The notes beneath the pieces were generated by a model that made no database searches, was not told the origin of the DNA, and was given only the letters and a program-made list of their open reading frames with translations. The translations under genes were made by a program, and so were the position numbers. Shown here one piece after another: positions 32,347-41,389 of a stretch of DNA of 64,000 bases. Source of the DNA: RUG12461 sp045661345. Its GTDB lineage: Bacteria; Bacillota; Clostridia; Lachnospirales; Lachnospiraceae. The stretch is taken from NCBI GenBank assembly GCA_045661345.1, contig JAZRFM010000036.1:124001-188000 (forward strand). The letters are read 5' to 3'. The stretch's first letter is position 1. Every line of letters begins with the position of its first letter.

Positions 32347-33426
32347 CTATCTTTCCGTACAGCTGATGCAGGGATCGATGGTCAGGATCAGGATCGGTAC
32401 ATCCGCATAATCCGCGCCCTTCAGTGTCTGCAGCATGCCGGGAATGTTTGCAAAGGTAGGTGTGCGCACACGCATTCTGTCCAAAAACTTCGTGCCGTTG
32501 CCTTTGCTGAAATAAACCGCCTCTCCGCGGGGTTGCTCCACACGCATAAAGAATTCCCCTTCCGGATTTCCTTTCACTTCCACCGCAAGATCCCCCGCCG
32601 GAATCTTCGCAGATGCCTGACGGATCAGATCAATCGCCTGGAAAATCTCATGGATCCGGACGTCACAACGCGCCCAGCAGTCTCCGTCCTCGGAGGTCAC
32701 CGGCTCAAAATCCAGTTCCGGATACGCCGCATACCCGCGTTTCCGGAGATCCATCTCCACGCCGGATGCCCGTGCAAAGGGACCCACCGCGCCAAGGTCA
32801 TGTGCCTGCTCCTTCGTCAGAACGCCGACCCCCCGCAGTCTCGTTTCTACGGTATAGTCGTACAGAAATGTCTTTTTGATCCTCGTCAGTTCCTTTTCAA
32901 TCCAATCAATCGTCTCCAGAATCTGACGGATCTGATCATCTTCCATGTCCTTCAGCACACCGCCGACTTTATTGACCGAAAAGATCACGCGTCCGCCCGT
33001 GGTCATTTCAAACATATCCAGGATCTTTTCACGCATCCGCCAGCACTGATAAAACAGGCTTTCGAAACCGAAGGCGTCCGCCAGAAGCCCCAGCCACAGA
33101 AGGTGGCTGTGAATCCGGCTCATTTCACACCAGATCGTCCTGAGAAACCGCCCCCGCTCAGGCACCTCCACCTGCATGATATGCTCAATGCTCTCACAAT
33201 AGCCCATGCCGTGCATGAAGGAGCAGATCCCGCAGGTACGCTCAATGACATAGACCATCTCCTGATAATCCTTCTTTTCCACCAGACTCTCCAGTCCGCG
33301 ATGGACAAAGCCGATGGAGGGCACTGCCTCCAGAATCTTCTCATCCTCCATCACCAGATCCAGATGGATCGGTTCGGGAAGCACAGGATGCTGCGGGCCG
33401 AAAGGTATGATACTCTGTTTTCCCAT
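32347..33426 (-). CDS. echE: Ech hydrogenase catalytic NiFe subunit EchE
   Basis: The 359-residue NuoD/HycE-like large subunit has both Ni-Fe ligand pairs intact: ERTCGICS (Cys65, Cys68) and DPCISCTER (Cys353, Cys356). The protein ends right after TER, so there is no C-terminal extension for a maturation protease to remove, and no such protease gene is present here. It reduces protons or oxidises H2 on the cytoplasmic side of the membrane complex. Its ATG overlaps the echD stop by one base, and GGAGGAG lies in front. Confidence 0.92.
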   Translation of the reverse strand: MGKQSIIPFGPQHPVLPEPIHLDLVMEDEKILEAVPSIGFVHRGLESLVEKKDYQEMVYVIERTCGICSFMHGMGYCESIEHIMQVEVPERGRFLRTIWCEMSRIHSHLLWLGLLADAFGFESLFYQCWRMREKILDMFEMTTGGRVIFSVNKVGGVLKDMEDDQIRQILETIDWIEKELTRIKKTFLYDYTVETRLRGVGVLTKEQAHDLGAVGPFARASGVEMDLRKRGYAAYPELDFEPVTSEDGDCWARCDVRIHEIFQAIDLIRQASAKIPAGDLAVEVKGNPEGEFFMRVEQPRGEAVYFSKGNGTKFLDRMRVRTPTFANIPGMLQTLKGADYADVPILILTIDPCISCTER

Positions 33427-33803
33427 TACGCATTCTCCTCCGCTTTTTTGAAAAACGGCGTCTCCTGACGAATCCGGTAAAGCTTGTTCTGATAATCCGG
33501 CTTCGTCATCTGGATCCTGACGCCAAACAATTCCCGCATCTCGTTTTCATATAGGAACGCATAGGGGAAAAACTCCGTAATACTGCTGACCTCCGTCTCC
33601 GGATCGATCACGGTCCGCAGTGTCGTCAGCTGGTAGGTTCCCTCCTCCGCAAAGGAATAGGACAATTCGTATTTCCCGTTTACATAAGCCGCACATGCCT
33701 GGGAGAGCCGCAGACCTTTATTCTTCATGATCATGCTTTCATCCAGAATACGGTCTACATCCACGATTTTTAAAATGTTATCGGGACAGATCACCTTTCC
33801 CAT
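33426..33803 (-). CDS. echD: Ech hydrogenase subunit EchD (NuoC-like)
   Basis: The 125-residue subunit is related to the 30-kDa NuoC subunit of complex I. The segments YQLTTLRTVIDPETEVSSIT, FFPYAFLYENEMRELFG and the ending KLYRIRQETPFF match the short Ech-type NuoC. It is a structural link between the catalytic and small subunits. Its start follows the echC stop with no gap (TAAATG), and its own stop overlaps echE, so the operon is tightly coupled. Confidence 0.85.
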   Translation of the reverse strand: MGKVICPDNILKIVDVDRILDESMIMKNKGLRLSQACAAYVNGKYELSYSFAEEGTYQLTTLRTVIDPETEVSSITEFFPYAFLYENEMRELFGVRIQMTKPDYQNKLYRIRQETPFFKKAEENA

Positions 33804-34262
33804 TTAGCCTTCCTCCCTTCGTCCGGTCATTTTCCCCTTATCGTGCTCATCCGAGCGCTTCTGGAAGAGCGCAACGGCCTTCACAATCCCGTCAATGATG
33901 GACTGGGGACGCGCTGCACATCCCGGCACATAGATATCCACGGGAACCGTGGTATCGGCGCCGCCCAGAATATTATACGCTTCCTTGAACACGCCGCCCG
34001 TGCAGGCACAGGTCCCGACTGCGACCACCACCTTCGGACGGGGCATCTGATCGTAAATCTGCTTCACAACCTCCTGACACTGCGCGTTGATCCCGCCGGT
34101 CAGAAGAAGAATATCCGCCTGCATCGGATCCCCGGTATTTACGATCCCGAACCGCTCCGCATCATAAACCGGTGTCAGGCAGGCCAGTACTTCGATATCG
34201 CATCCATTGCAGCTCGCACCGTCATAATGGATCACCCATGGAGATTTTTTTACTTTTCCCAT
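33804..34262 (-). CDS. echC: Ech hydrogenase small subunit EchC (NuoB-like)
   Basis: The 152-residue Fe-S subunit holds the proximal [4Fe-4S] cluster next to the NiFe site. The ligands are visible in GASCNGCDIEVLA, VGTCACTGG and VPGCAARPQ. The early words SPWVIHYDGASCNGC are typical of group 4 hydrogenases and of NuoB. The C-terminal 20 residues are polar and dispensable-looking. AGGTGG precedes the ATG. Confidence 0.92.
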   Translation of the reverse strand: MGKVKKSPWVIHYDGASCNGCDIEVLACLTPVYDAERFGIVNTGDPMQADILLLTGGINAQCQEVVKQIYDQMPRPKVVVAVGTCACTGGVFKEAYNILGGADTTVPVDIYVPGCAARPQSIIDGIVKAVALFQKRSDEHDKGKMTGRREEG

Positions 34263-34281
34263 TTTTTACCACCTCACATCC

Positions 34282-35151
34282 TCAGAATACCAGCATCAGG
34301 ATCAGCATGTTGACGCCTGCCGCAAGCAGCGTCACGACCCATGTTATCCTGAGGAGTACATCCCATTTCACACGGGCGCATGTGTTGTCGATCAGAATCT
34401 CCAGGAACCAGACAACCAGCGCCACCAAAACCGCCGCAACATAGCTGAGGGGATTCTGGTTTACGATGAAAAGCGCAACAACCGCCAGGAGAAATACCTT
34501 CTCATACCATTCCGTAATGGTATAGATGGCAAAGTTCTTGGCACCGAGCTCAGTGGTGATCCCTTTCACCACCTCCTGATGCGCATGATGCGCAGTCGCC
34601 AGATCAAAGGGGCTTTTCCGCATCTTGATCGTCAGGATGAAAACAAACGCCACAAAGAACCCCGGCAGATAAAGGATCAGGCTCACCGGTGTCTGGATCA
34701 GCCCGGCAACCGAAAAGGTATGATCCGGAGGCGCCATATAAAATCCCAGGCACACAAGGAGCACCGCGGGCTCATAGGCCATCATCTGCAGCAGCTCACG
34801 GTTCGTACCCAGGGTGGACGACGGGGAGTGCGTAACCGATCCGGCGAACACAAGGAAGGTCGCACCCGTGGACAGCAGGAAGAAACACATCAGAATATCG
34901 CTTCCCGCAAAAAACAGAACCCCCACAAAAAGCTGCACCGCCATATAGGTCAGCATCAAAAACGTCTGTGCCTTGTTGACGATGATGGTCTGCTTGTTCA
35001 TGAGCTTACGTACATCATAAAACGGCTGCAGCACCGGGGGACCGATCCTCCCCTGCATCCGTGCGGAGATCTTACGATCCAGTCCGTCCAGAAAGCCACC
35101 AAGGAAAGGCGCCAGAACGAGAAAACAAACAATGGCGATCACACTGGTCAT
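34282..35151 (-). CDS. echB: Ech hydrogenase membrane subunit EchB (NuoH-like)
   Basis: The 289-residue integral membrane protein has about eight hydrophobic helices. The NuoH-type loop KISARMQGRIGPPVLQPFYDV comes after the first helix, ELLQMMAYEPAVLLVCLG lies in the middle, and SPFDLATAHHAHQEVVKGITTE is the cytoplasmic loop that touches the catalytic module. It anchors the hydrophilic arm and forms part of the ion path. Its start overlaps the echA stop (ATGA). Confidence 0.9.
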   Translation of the reverse strand: MTSVIAIVCFLVLAPFLGGFLDGLDRKISARMQGRIGPPVLQPFYDVRKLMNKQTIIVNKAQTFLMLTYMAVQLFVGVLFFAGSDILMCFFLLSTGATFLVFAGSVTHSPSSTLGTNRELLQMMAYEPAVLLVCLGFYMAPPDHTFSVAGLIQTPVSLILYLPGFFVAFVFILTIKMRKSPFDLATAHHAHQEVVKGITTELGAKNFAIYTITEWYEKVFLLAVVALFIVNQNPLSYVAAVLVALVVWFLEILIDNTCARVKWDVLLRITWVVTLLAAGVNMLILMLVF

Positions 35152-37061
35152 CTCAACGCACCTCCTATAATCATCGCCAGCAGCACGATGATCACCGCTG
35201 TAGCCACCAGGCTGCTGGGCTCCATCAGCTTCCGCTGTCCGACATAATTTTTAAAATACCAGTTGGAAAGCTGCAGCTCCTTCGGCTCTCCGAGAGAATC
35301 CGTAAAGTCCCTGTTATTCCCGCGGTTCGCACCGCTCATATAGGAGATCTTTTGATTGGTGTGCATATTCTTGGTGGCCGAATAAGCGATCAGCGGCACC
35401 AGGAAGATCACCACAATCACCAGGATCAGGACATAAAGGAGCCTGCTGGGAAGTGCCGCGGTGGAATACCCGAAGGTCTCCAGCAGAAGCGGCTCCACAT
35501 ACGTCGTGGAAAGCAGCGGGAACAGGACACAGAGAGCAATCATCAGGACTGCGTGAATAACGAGAGAAATCTGCTCATTTTTCTTTGTAATATCCTTAAT
35601 CTTGGGCTCCGTCGTAGAACTTAAAAGACGATTTAACCATTTCGTCCAGTAGAACATCGTTGTTGCCGAACCGAAGCAGATCAGCAGCGCAAGGATGATG
35701 TTGTGCTCATTGACCGAAGCACGCAGCGCCGCCCATTTGCTGATCAGCATACCGAAAGGCGCCAGATACATCCCGGCAATTCCGATAAACATGATCCTGC
35801 CCAGCATGGGAAGCCGGTAAACCAGTCCGTTCAGATCCTCGATATCTCTGGTGTGGGTCGAATTCTCGATGGCACCCATGTCCTGGAACAGCATGGATTT
35901 ACTGATGGCATGGAAGATCATCAGGAACACGCCTGCCCAAACCGTCTCTGCCTGTCCGACGCCGGCACAGGCCACCATCAGACCGAGGTTACTGACCGTG
36001 GAGAGGGCAAGGACCTTTTTCCCGTCGCTCTGCGCCATCGCCATCAAAGAGGCCATAAAGAAGGTAAAGCCGCCGATAAAGGTCACCATGGAGCCGGTGA
36101 GGTTATCCGCCATGGCGGGCGACAATCGAAACAGAATATAAATCCCGGCTTTGACCATCGTCGCCGAGTGTAATAACGCCGATGAGGGCGTCGGGGCGAC
36201 CATGGCACCCATCAGCCATTTCGAAAACGGGAGCTGTGCGGATTTCGTCAGCGCCGCAAAGGCAATCAGCGCGATGGGGATCACGGTTGCACCGTTTCCC
36301 ATCACTCCCTCCTCCACCAGATTGATCAGGGAAACATCCCCCTGTGTCAGTGCAAGGTAGACAATGCCAAGAGCCAGGGCGGTTCCGCCCAGCAGGTTCA
36401 TCCACAGTGCGCGGAAGGAATTCTCGATGGCTTCGTCTGTCTTGGTGTATCCGATCAAAAGGAACGAACAGATGGAGGTAATCTCCCAGAAAAGATCGAT
36501 CCAGAGGAGACTTGCCGACAGGACAAAGCCGAACATGGCGCCCAGAAAGGCAAACAACAGCATAAAGAAATAATACCGTCTGTCCTGGAACTCCAGATGA
36601 TGGTGATGATATCCGTGCATATAGCCGACTGCATAGACGATGATAAGACCGCCGATGAGACCGATGATGATACACATCAGAACGGCCAGATGGTCGATCC
36701 GTACATGGCTTAACGGCTGCAGCTCCGGTCCGAAAAACTCCAGCCACTCCAGCAGCAATGTGGGGATGATCATCAGCAGGCTGATCCAATACCTCTTATA
36801 CTTGAAGCAGAGGAAAGTAACTGCGGCCATCAGCGCAAGCTCTGCGATGCTGATAACGAGATCTGCTTCCTCCGTATGCTGATACAACAGGATGGTCTGA
36901 CATCCGCCAAGTCCCCACTGCACTGCCAGGACGCCAACCGCGCCCATGATGACCACAGCGCTGATATAGGCAATGGCGTTACGGATCTTATTTACCCGGA
37001 TGCAAAACATCAGAACGGATACCACAAACGGAAAACAGATCAGAAATGGTACAACGAACAT
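35148..37061 (-). CDS. echA: Ech hydrogenase antiporter-like subunit EchA (NuoL-like)
   Basis: The 637-residue membrane protein belongs to the Mrp/NuoL antiporter family, with about 16 hydrophobic helices. The proton-path signatures are visible: EITSICSFLLIG (helix 5 Glu), AALTKSAQLPFSKWLMGAM, APTPSSALLHSATMVKAG (helix 7-8) and FHAISKSMLF. It moves H+ or Na+ when ferredoxin electrons reach the NiFe site. GAAGGGAG lies before the ATG. The double-receiver gene ends 38 bases upstream in an AT-rich spacer, so transcription may continue from the regulators. Confidence 0.9.
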   Translation of the reverse strand: MFVVPFLICFPFVVSVLMFCIRVNKIRNAIAYISAVVIMGAVGVLAVQWGLGGCQTILLYQHTEEADLVISIAELALMAAVTFLCFKYKRYWISLLMIIPTLLLEWLEFFGPELQPLSHVRIDHLAVLMCIIIGLIGGLIIVYAVGYMHGYHHHHLEFQDRRYYFFMLLFAFLGAMFGFVLSASLLWIDLFWEITSICSFLLIGYTKTDEAIENSFRALWMNLLGGTALALGIVYLALTQGDVSLINLVEEGVMGNGATVIPIALIAFAALTKSAQLPFSKWLMGAMVAPTPSSALLHSATMVKAGIYILFRLSPAMADNLTGSMVTFIGGFTFFMASLMAMAQSDGKKVLALSTVSNLGLMVACAGVGQAETVWAGVFLMIFHAISKSMLFQDMGAIENSTHTRDIEDLNGLVYRLPMLGRIMFIGIAGMYLAPFGMLISKWAALRASVNEHNIILALLICFGSATTMFYWTKWLNRLLSSTTEPKIKDITKKNEQISLVIHAVLMIALCVLFPLLSTTYVEPLLLETFGYSTAALPSRLLYVLILVIVVIFLVPLIAYSATKNMHTNQKISYMSGANRGNNRDFTDSLGEPKELQLSNWYFKNYVGQRKLMEPSSLVATAVIIVLLAMIIGGALR

Positions 37062-37099
37062 TCCGTAATCTCCCTTCTAAATATTATATTTAAATTTAA

Positions 37100-37888
37100 T
37101 TATTCACTTCTTCTTGGAATTCCGGACTCAAAGGGGGCGTCCTTTTTCTCAAAGAACTCATCGATGGCCGCCACCAGTTCAAAGGGCTTCATGGTCTTCA
37201 GAAGATACTTCGCCGGTTTCAGGGCAATCACCTTCATGATGCTTTTCCGGTCACTTTTGTTGGTCAGAAACATCACCGGAATTTCGCTGGTGGTGGAATC
37301 GCTTTTCAGCATCTCAAGCACCTGGGGACCGGAAGTCACCGGCATCTCATAATCCAACAGGATCAGATCCACGTCATTCTTCGCCAGAAATGTGATTGCC
37401 GCCATCCCGGAATTCACCATAAACACCTTGTATTTCCCGGAAAGCCAGGATTTGATGGCACGAAGCATGGTGCCGTCATCATCCACAACGAGAATCCGTT
37501 TCTTATCCGAACGGTGCTCTCCGGCTTCCATGACGCTCCGGAGCTTTTCTCCAAGCTCCTTGATGTTCACGGGCCGCTTGCATACCAGAGACAGCCTCTC
37601 TTCCGGAATCAGGGAATAGAAGGAATCCAGCTCCTCGTATTTCCCGATCACGCAAAGATCGATCTCGTCCTCGTCGATCCGGTCATTCAGATAGACACAC
37701 AGATCCCGGTCCACTGCTGCCCCGTCCAGATACATCAGATAAATGTCCGGCCTTTTTTCCAGACGGTCAATGGCATTCACATCAGGCAGAACATGTAATA
37801 CATCAAAGCCTTCCTTGGAGAGATCCGTCTCGATCGCATTCACCATGAAGCTTTTAAAATCGCCGATTAAAAGTACCTGTCTGTTCAT
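37100..37888 (-). CDS. Double-receiver response regulator without output domain
   Basis: The 262-residue protein has two CheY-like receivers. The second (about 130-250) is complete: ILVVDDDG, LILLDYEMPV with phospho-Asp179, FLTNKSD and LLKTMKPFE. The first (about 4-120) is degenerate, with one of the usual acidic pair missing (LLIGDFK), although Asp55 and Lys104 remain. No DNA-binding, GGDEF or enzyme domain is present, so it may act by protein contact or as a phosphate relay. AGGAGG precedes the ATG 13 bases after the hybrid kinase gene. It lies directly before echA. Confidence 0.85.
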   Translation of the reverse strand: MNRQVLLIGDFKSFMVNAIETDLSKEGFDVLHVLPDVNAIDRLEKRPDIYLMYLDGAAVDRDLCVYLNDRIDEDEIDLCVIGKYEELDSFYSLIPEERLSLVCKRPVNIKELGEKLRSVMEAGEHRSDKKRILVVDDDGTMLRAIKSWLSGKYKVFMVNSGMAAITFLAKNDVDLILLDYEMPVTSGPQVLEMLKSDSTTSEIPVMFLTNKSDRKSIMKVIALKPAKYLLKTMKPFELVAAIDEFFEKKDAPFESGIPRRSE

Positions 37889-37901
37889 GCGTCCTCCTGT
37901 C

Positions 37902-40900
37902 TCAGAGAATCTCCAGCAGACGGTCGCGATCCACCTCTGCCATCAATGTTTTTATTCTATCATATTTTTCCTGATATTCATCCGGAATTTGATATTTTTT
38001 TAGCTGCTCCATGATCTGGTCCGCATTGTCGTAGTCGTAAACCAGCAAAAGCTCCTTCAGATCGTCAAGCGCCGACAAAAATCCTTCACTGTCCAGGAAC
38101 GGCTTGTCTTCCTCCTCTTCCCCGTCCCCGGTGATGGCAGACAGCCCGTCGATATAGCTGCGGTACAGGGATAGCAATGCCGGCGTCTTCTCGGAGATTT
38201 CCTTCTCATCCCTTTCATTTCCGCACGCCTCCAGATGCGCTGCCTGTGCGGAAAGCTCCATGGCGCCGATGAGTCTGGCGGAGCTCTTCAGGGCATGAAC
38301 CTCTATGGTGTAGTTCTCATAATCACGCCGGTCGTAGAGCTGCTCAATCTTGTCCGCTTTCTCCGGAATCACCGTCCTGAACTCGGAGATAATGCCCCGC
38401 AGCGTTTCCGCATCCCCGCAGTTTTTCAGTGCCTCGTCAAGATCCACTCCCTGCAGACCCATGAGATCCGACAAATCCTCCTCCGGATCCTCTCCTGCAC
38501 CGGCAGCGTCTGCCTGCAGAGCGTGATCCTTCGCGTCCTCTTCCTCTTCGAAATCATCCCCTATAGGAAATTCCACCAGCTCCGGCGGCAGATAGGTGAC
38601 CATCATCTCCTCCAGCCGCGCGCCATCCACCGGCTTGCTGAGATAATCCCAGAAGCCGTGCTCCAGATACATCTCCTTTGCGCCGGAGACAACATTCGCC
38701 GTCAATGCGATGGCCGGTGTATCATAGTTGGGGTTGTCCGGCATCTCACGCAGGTGCTCCAGCACCTCTATGCCATCCATCCCCGGCATCCGGTGATCGA
38801 TAAACAGCATATGATAATGATGGGTTTTCATCAGATAAAGGGCTTCGTTGCCGCTGTCGGCCGTGTCGATCTGAACCCTGGTATTCTTCAGAAGCCCCTT
38901 CATGACCATGTGATTCGTCGTGGTATCATCCACAATCAGCACCGTCGCGTTCGGTGCCCGGAAGCTCTCATGATACTTCTTCTGCGGCTTCAGCTCGGAG
39001 GAAAGGATGTCCACATCACCGACTTCTTTCCACTCCAGCACCTCCTGCACAAGCTCGAAGGAAAAGTTGGAACCGCGCCCATAGGTACTCTTCACATCCA
39101 GTGCCGAGCCCATCTGGAACAGGAGGCTGCGGACAATACTCATCCCGAGGCCGGTGCCCTCAATGGTAAGATTCCGTTTTTCATCGATGCGTTCAAAGGG
39201 CGCAAACAGTTTTTCCAGATCCTCGCTCTTGATCCCGATCCCGGTATCCTTGACGGAAACCTTCAGAAGGATATGCTTGTTGTCCAGCTTCTCATAATCC
39301 AGGGAAAGGGTGACATAGCCCTTTTCCGTATACTTCACGGCATTTGTCAGGATGTTGGTGATAATCTGGCGGATACGCAGCTCATCCCCGTAGAGATGCC
39401 TGGGCATCCGCGGGCTGACCTTCGCCTCCAGATTGAGCCCTTTTCCTCTCGCACGGAAGCCTACCATATTCACCAGCTCCTCCACCATCTCCCGTACATC
39501 GTATTCCGTGGGGATGATTTCCATTTTCCCGGATTCGATCTTGGAAAAATCGAGAATGTCGTTGATCAGCGCCAGCAGTGTCCGGCCGGCGCTCTGGATA
39601 TCCCGGGCATAGGAAAGGGTATTCTCTTCTTTGGTCTCACGGATGATCACCTCATCCATGCCAAGCACCGCATTGATGGGCGTGCGGATCTCATGGGACA
39701 TATTGGAAAGGAAGGCCGTCTTCGCATCGCTGGCCTGCTTTGCCACCTCAAGCTCCGCCTCGATCTGCCGGTCCTCCTTGATCTTTGTAATGTAACGGTT
39801 CATGTTGCCGAGCATGATGAGAAGCGAATGGTAAATATCCCAGATCTCGTCCCGCACCTTCGGCTCAATCTGCGGCATCTCCTGCAGGAGCTTTTCCTTC
39901 TCCTCATCCGTCGCACCGGCATAGGAGCCCATAAAGGAAGCAATCCGGCGCATGGGGTTTACGGCAACGGTATTCACCGCGTAATATGTCAGCGCGATGA
40001 CGGGGATCACCAGCACAGCCAGCATCATCCCAAGCTCCATGCAGAAAGCATAATAGGAATCCGTACGGGATACACTCGCCCCGGGAACAATCTCTCCGGT
40101 CTGCTCATAGGCCTTTCCGATGATCTCAAGCTGCGCAAAGCTCCCTGCAATTCCGTCCACGGTGTAAGCAGCTGCCTCTTCAAAACGCTCATTTTTCCCG
40201 ATGGACTCCCGCATGTCCTGCTCTATCTCTGTTGACGAATTCACCGCACGAAACAGAAGCGCCGCCAGAAGAATGGCGACAAACATGATCACCGCGATGT
40301 CGATCACCAGCCCGGTCAGAATCCGTTTTCCCAGGATGGACGGTTTCTGATCCGTCTCTTTCTCACGCTTCTCGTAACCGGAGGTATAAAAGAAACCCAC
40401 GTAGAAAAAATCCTTCACCCGGTCCGGCGCAAACTTAAAGAACAGAAACAGCCCGAAATAGCCGATCAGGCACTCCGGCAGCATCATGACAAACAGCATC
40501 AAAAGACCGAGGAGCGTGACCTGGGAAAACCCGGTATTTGACAGCGTGCAGCTCAGAAGGTACCACCCGTCTCCCAGCACCAGTGCCGAAATCACCGCTG
40601 CCAGCAGTGTCTTCCATACGCTTTTCAGCCACAGCTTCCTCGCAAAGGCATAAGCAAGTCCCGATATCACCAGAAATATGAAGATGGAGTAGCTGCGGGT
40701 GATATCTGTCGTCAGGGCATACAGAAACACCAGCACGACGAAGATCATGGAATGCACGTACCCGAACAGCCCCGCCAGGATGATCGCAAACATATGGGCA
40801 AAGGAAAACCCCAGTATCCCGATGCGCAGATAGCTGGATGTGCCGTTATACTTGATGTCCATGATGGTATACCACGCGCAGAACACGAGCACCACAGCGT

Positions 40901-40958
40901 CCAAAAGATAATGCAGACGTTTTTTTCGAAGACTGAATTCATCCAGATAATGATCCAT
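37902..40958 (-). CDS. Hybrid sensor histidine kinase with receiver and Hpt domains
   Basis: The 1018-residue protein has this order: five or six N-terminal membrane helices (about 18-195), another helix (215-238), an extracytoplasmic loop (240-305), a helix (309-330) and a linker. HisKA follows with SNMSHEIRTP (His422), then HATPase (NAVKYT, DTGIGI, GTGLGMSIV at 601-609), a receiver (VLIVDDT, phospho-Asp721) and Hpt (EVHALKSSARLIGA, His888). This is a full BarA-like phosphorelay. The signal is unknown. It is followed by the double receiver and the Ech genes, which suggests sensing related to redox or hydrogen. GGAGGG precedes the ATG. Confidence 0.88.
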   Translation of the reverse strand: MDHYLDEFSLRKKRLHYLLDAVVLVFCAWYTIMDIKYNGTSSYLRIGILGFSFAHMFAIILAGLFGYVHSMIFVVLVFLYALTTDITRSYSIFIFLVISGLAYAFARKLWLKSVWKTLLAAVISALVLGDGWYLLSCTLSNTGFSQVTLLGLLMLFVMMLPECLIGYFGLFLFFKFAPDRVKDFFYVGFFYTSGYEKREKETDQKPSILGKRILTGLVIDIAVIMFVAILLAALLFRAVNSSTEIEQDMRESIGKNERFEEAAAYTVDGIAGSFAQLEIIGKAYEQTGEIVPGASVSRTDSYYAFCMELGMMLAVLVIPVIALTYYAVNTVAVNPMRRIASFMGSYAGATDEEKEKLLQEMPQIEPKVRDEIWDIYHSLLIMLGNMNRYITKIKEDRQIEAELEVAKQASDAKTAFLSNMSHEIRTPINAVLGMDEVIIRETKEENTLSYARDIQSAGRTLLALINDILDFSKIESGKMEIIPTEYDVREMVEELVNMVGFRARGKGLNLEAKVSPRMPRHLYGDELRIRQIITNILTNAVKYTEKGYVTLSLDYEKLDNKHILLKVSVKDTGIGIKSEDLEKLFAPFERIDEKRNLTIEGTGLGMSIVRSLLFQMGSALDVKSTYGRGSNFSFELVQEVLEWKEVGDVDILSSELKPQKKYHESFRAPNATVLIVDDTTTNHMVMKGLLKNTRVQIDTADSGNEALYLMKTHHYHMLFIDHRMPGMDGIEVLEHLREMPDNPNYDTPAIALTANVVSGAKEMYLEHGFWDYLSKPVDGARLEEMMVTYLPPELVEFPIGDDFEEEEDAKDHALQADAAGAGEDPEEDLSDLMGLQGVDLDEALKNCGDAETLRGIISEFRTVIPEKADKIEQLYDRRDYENYTIEVHALKSSARLIGAMELSAQAAHLEACGNERDEKEISEKTPALLSLYRSYIDGLSAITGDGEEEEDKPFLDSEGFLSALDDLKELLLVYDYDNADQIMEQLKKYQIPDEYQEKYDRIKTLMAEVDRDRLLEIL

Positions 40959-41043
40959 GCCAAAAGCCCTCCACGCTATAGATCCTGACTTTTATTGTAC
41001 CAAGTTTCTTTGAAAAAAAAAACAATAAAATAAAATGTGCGTG

Positions 41044-41073
41044 TTGACTTTCCCATCACCGACATAGTATAAT
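41044..41073 (+). promoter_or_regulatory. Promoter of the tRNA pair
   Basis: TTGACT (41044-41049) and TATAAT (41068-41073) are 18 bases apart and end about 30 bases before tRNA-Val. The GC-rich stretch after the -10 box would start the tRNA transcript. Confidence 0.75.
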
Positions 41074-41104
41074 ACCAAAGCGGTTCTCTCGGGGGATCGC
41101 ATCC

Positions 41105-41177
41105 GGGATCTTAGCTCAGCTGGGAGAGCATCTGCCTTACAAGCAGAGGGTCACAGGTTCGAGCCCTGTAGGTCCCA
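41105..41177 (+). tRNA. tRNA-Val (anticodon TAC)
   Basis: A 73-base cloverleaf. The acceptor stem GGGATCT pairs with AGGTCCC (one G-T pair), the D arm contains AGCTCAGCTGGGAGAGC, the anticodon stem TCTGC/GCAGA encloses the loop CTTACAA with TAC, and the T arm contains GGTTCGAGCC. CCA is not encoded. It is first in a two-tRNA transcript. Confidence 0.95.
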
Positions 41178-41223
41178 TCCGGTTGTTTTCGTCACGGTTT
41201 TCCGTGTTCGAACCCATAGATCT

Positions 41224-41297
41224 GGCGATGTAGCTCAGCTGGCTAGAGCACACGGTTCATACCCGTGGTGTCGAGAGTTCAAGTCTCCCCATCGCTA
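41224..41297 (+). tRNA. tRNA-Met (anticodon CAT)
   Basis: A 74-base cloverleaf. The acceptor GGCGATG pairs with CATCGCT (first pair G-T), the D arm is AGCTCAGCTGGCTAGAGC, the anticodon stem CACGG/CCGTG holds the loop TTCATAC, and the T arm contains AGTTCAAGTCT. The normal first acceptor pair argues for an elongator rather than an initiator; a lysidine-modified Ile tRNA cannot be excluded. Its 3' 20 bases plus the following eight recur in inverted orientation at 46415-46442. Confidence 0.93.
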
Positions 41298-41301
41298 CGA
41301 A

Positions 41302-41338
41302 AAAGTCACCGCACAGGCTGTGCGGTGACTTTATTTTT
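41302..41338 (+). terminator. Terminator of the tRNA operon (possibly bidirectional)
   Basis: A 14-base perfect stem (AAAGTCACCGCACA and its complement) with a three-base loop is followed by ATTTTT. The mirrored A-run would also let it end the convergent htrA transcript. Confidence 0.9.
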
Positions 41339-41389
41339 CCCTGTCTGTCCGTCTCCCGGACAAACTTCAATTTATTAAATCACGTTTTA

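Noticed and set aside
38235..40235. A 666-codon open frame on the plus strand opposite the hybrid kinase
   Set aside because: It is the complement of the kinase gene in a GC-rich third-position pattern; its His/Leu/Arg-rich translation has no domain and no ribosome binding site. The minus strand has all kinase motifs.
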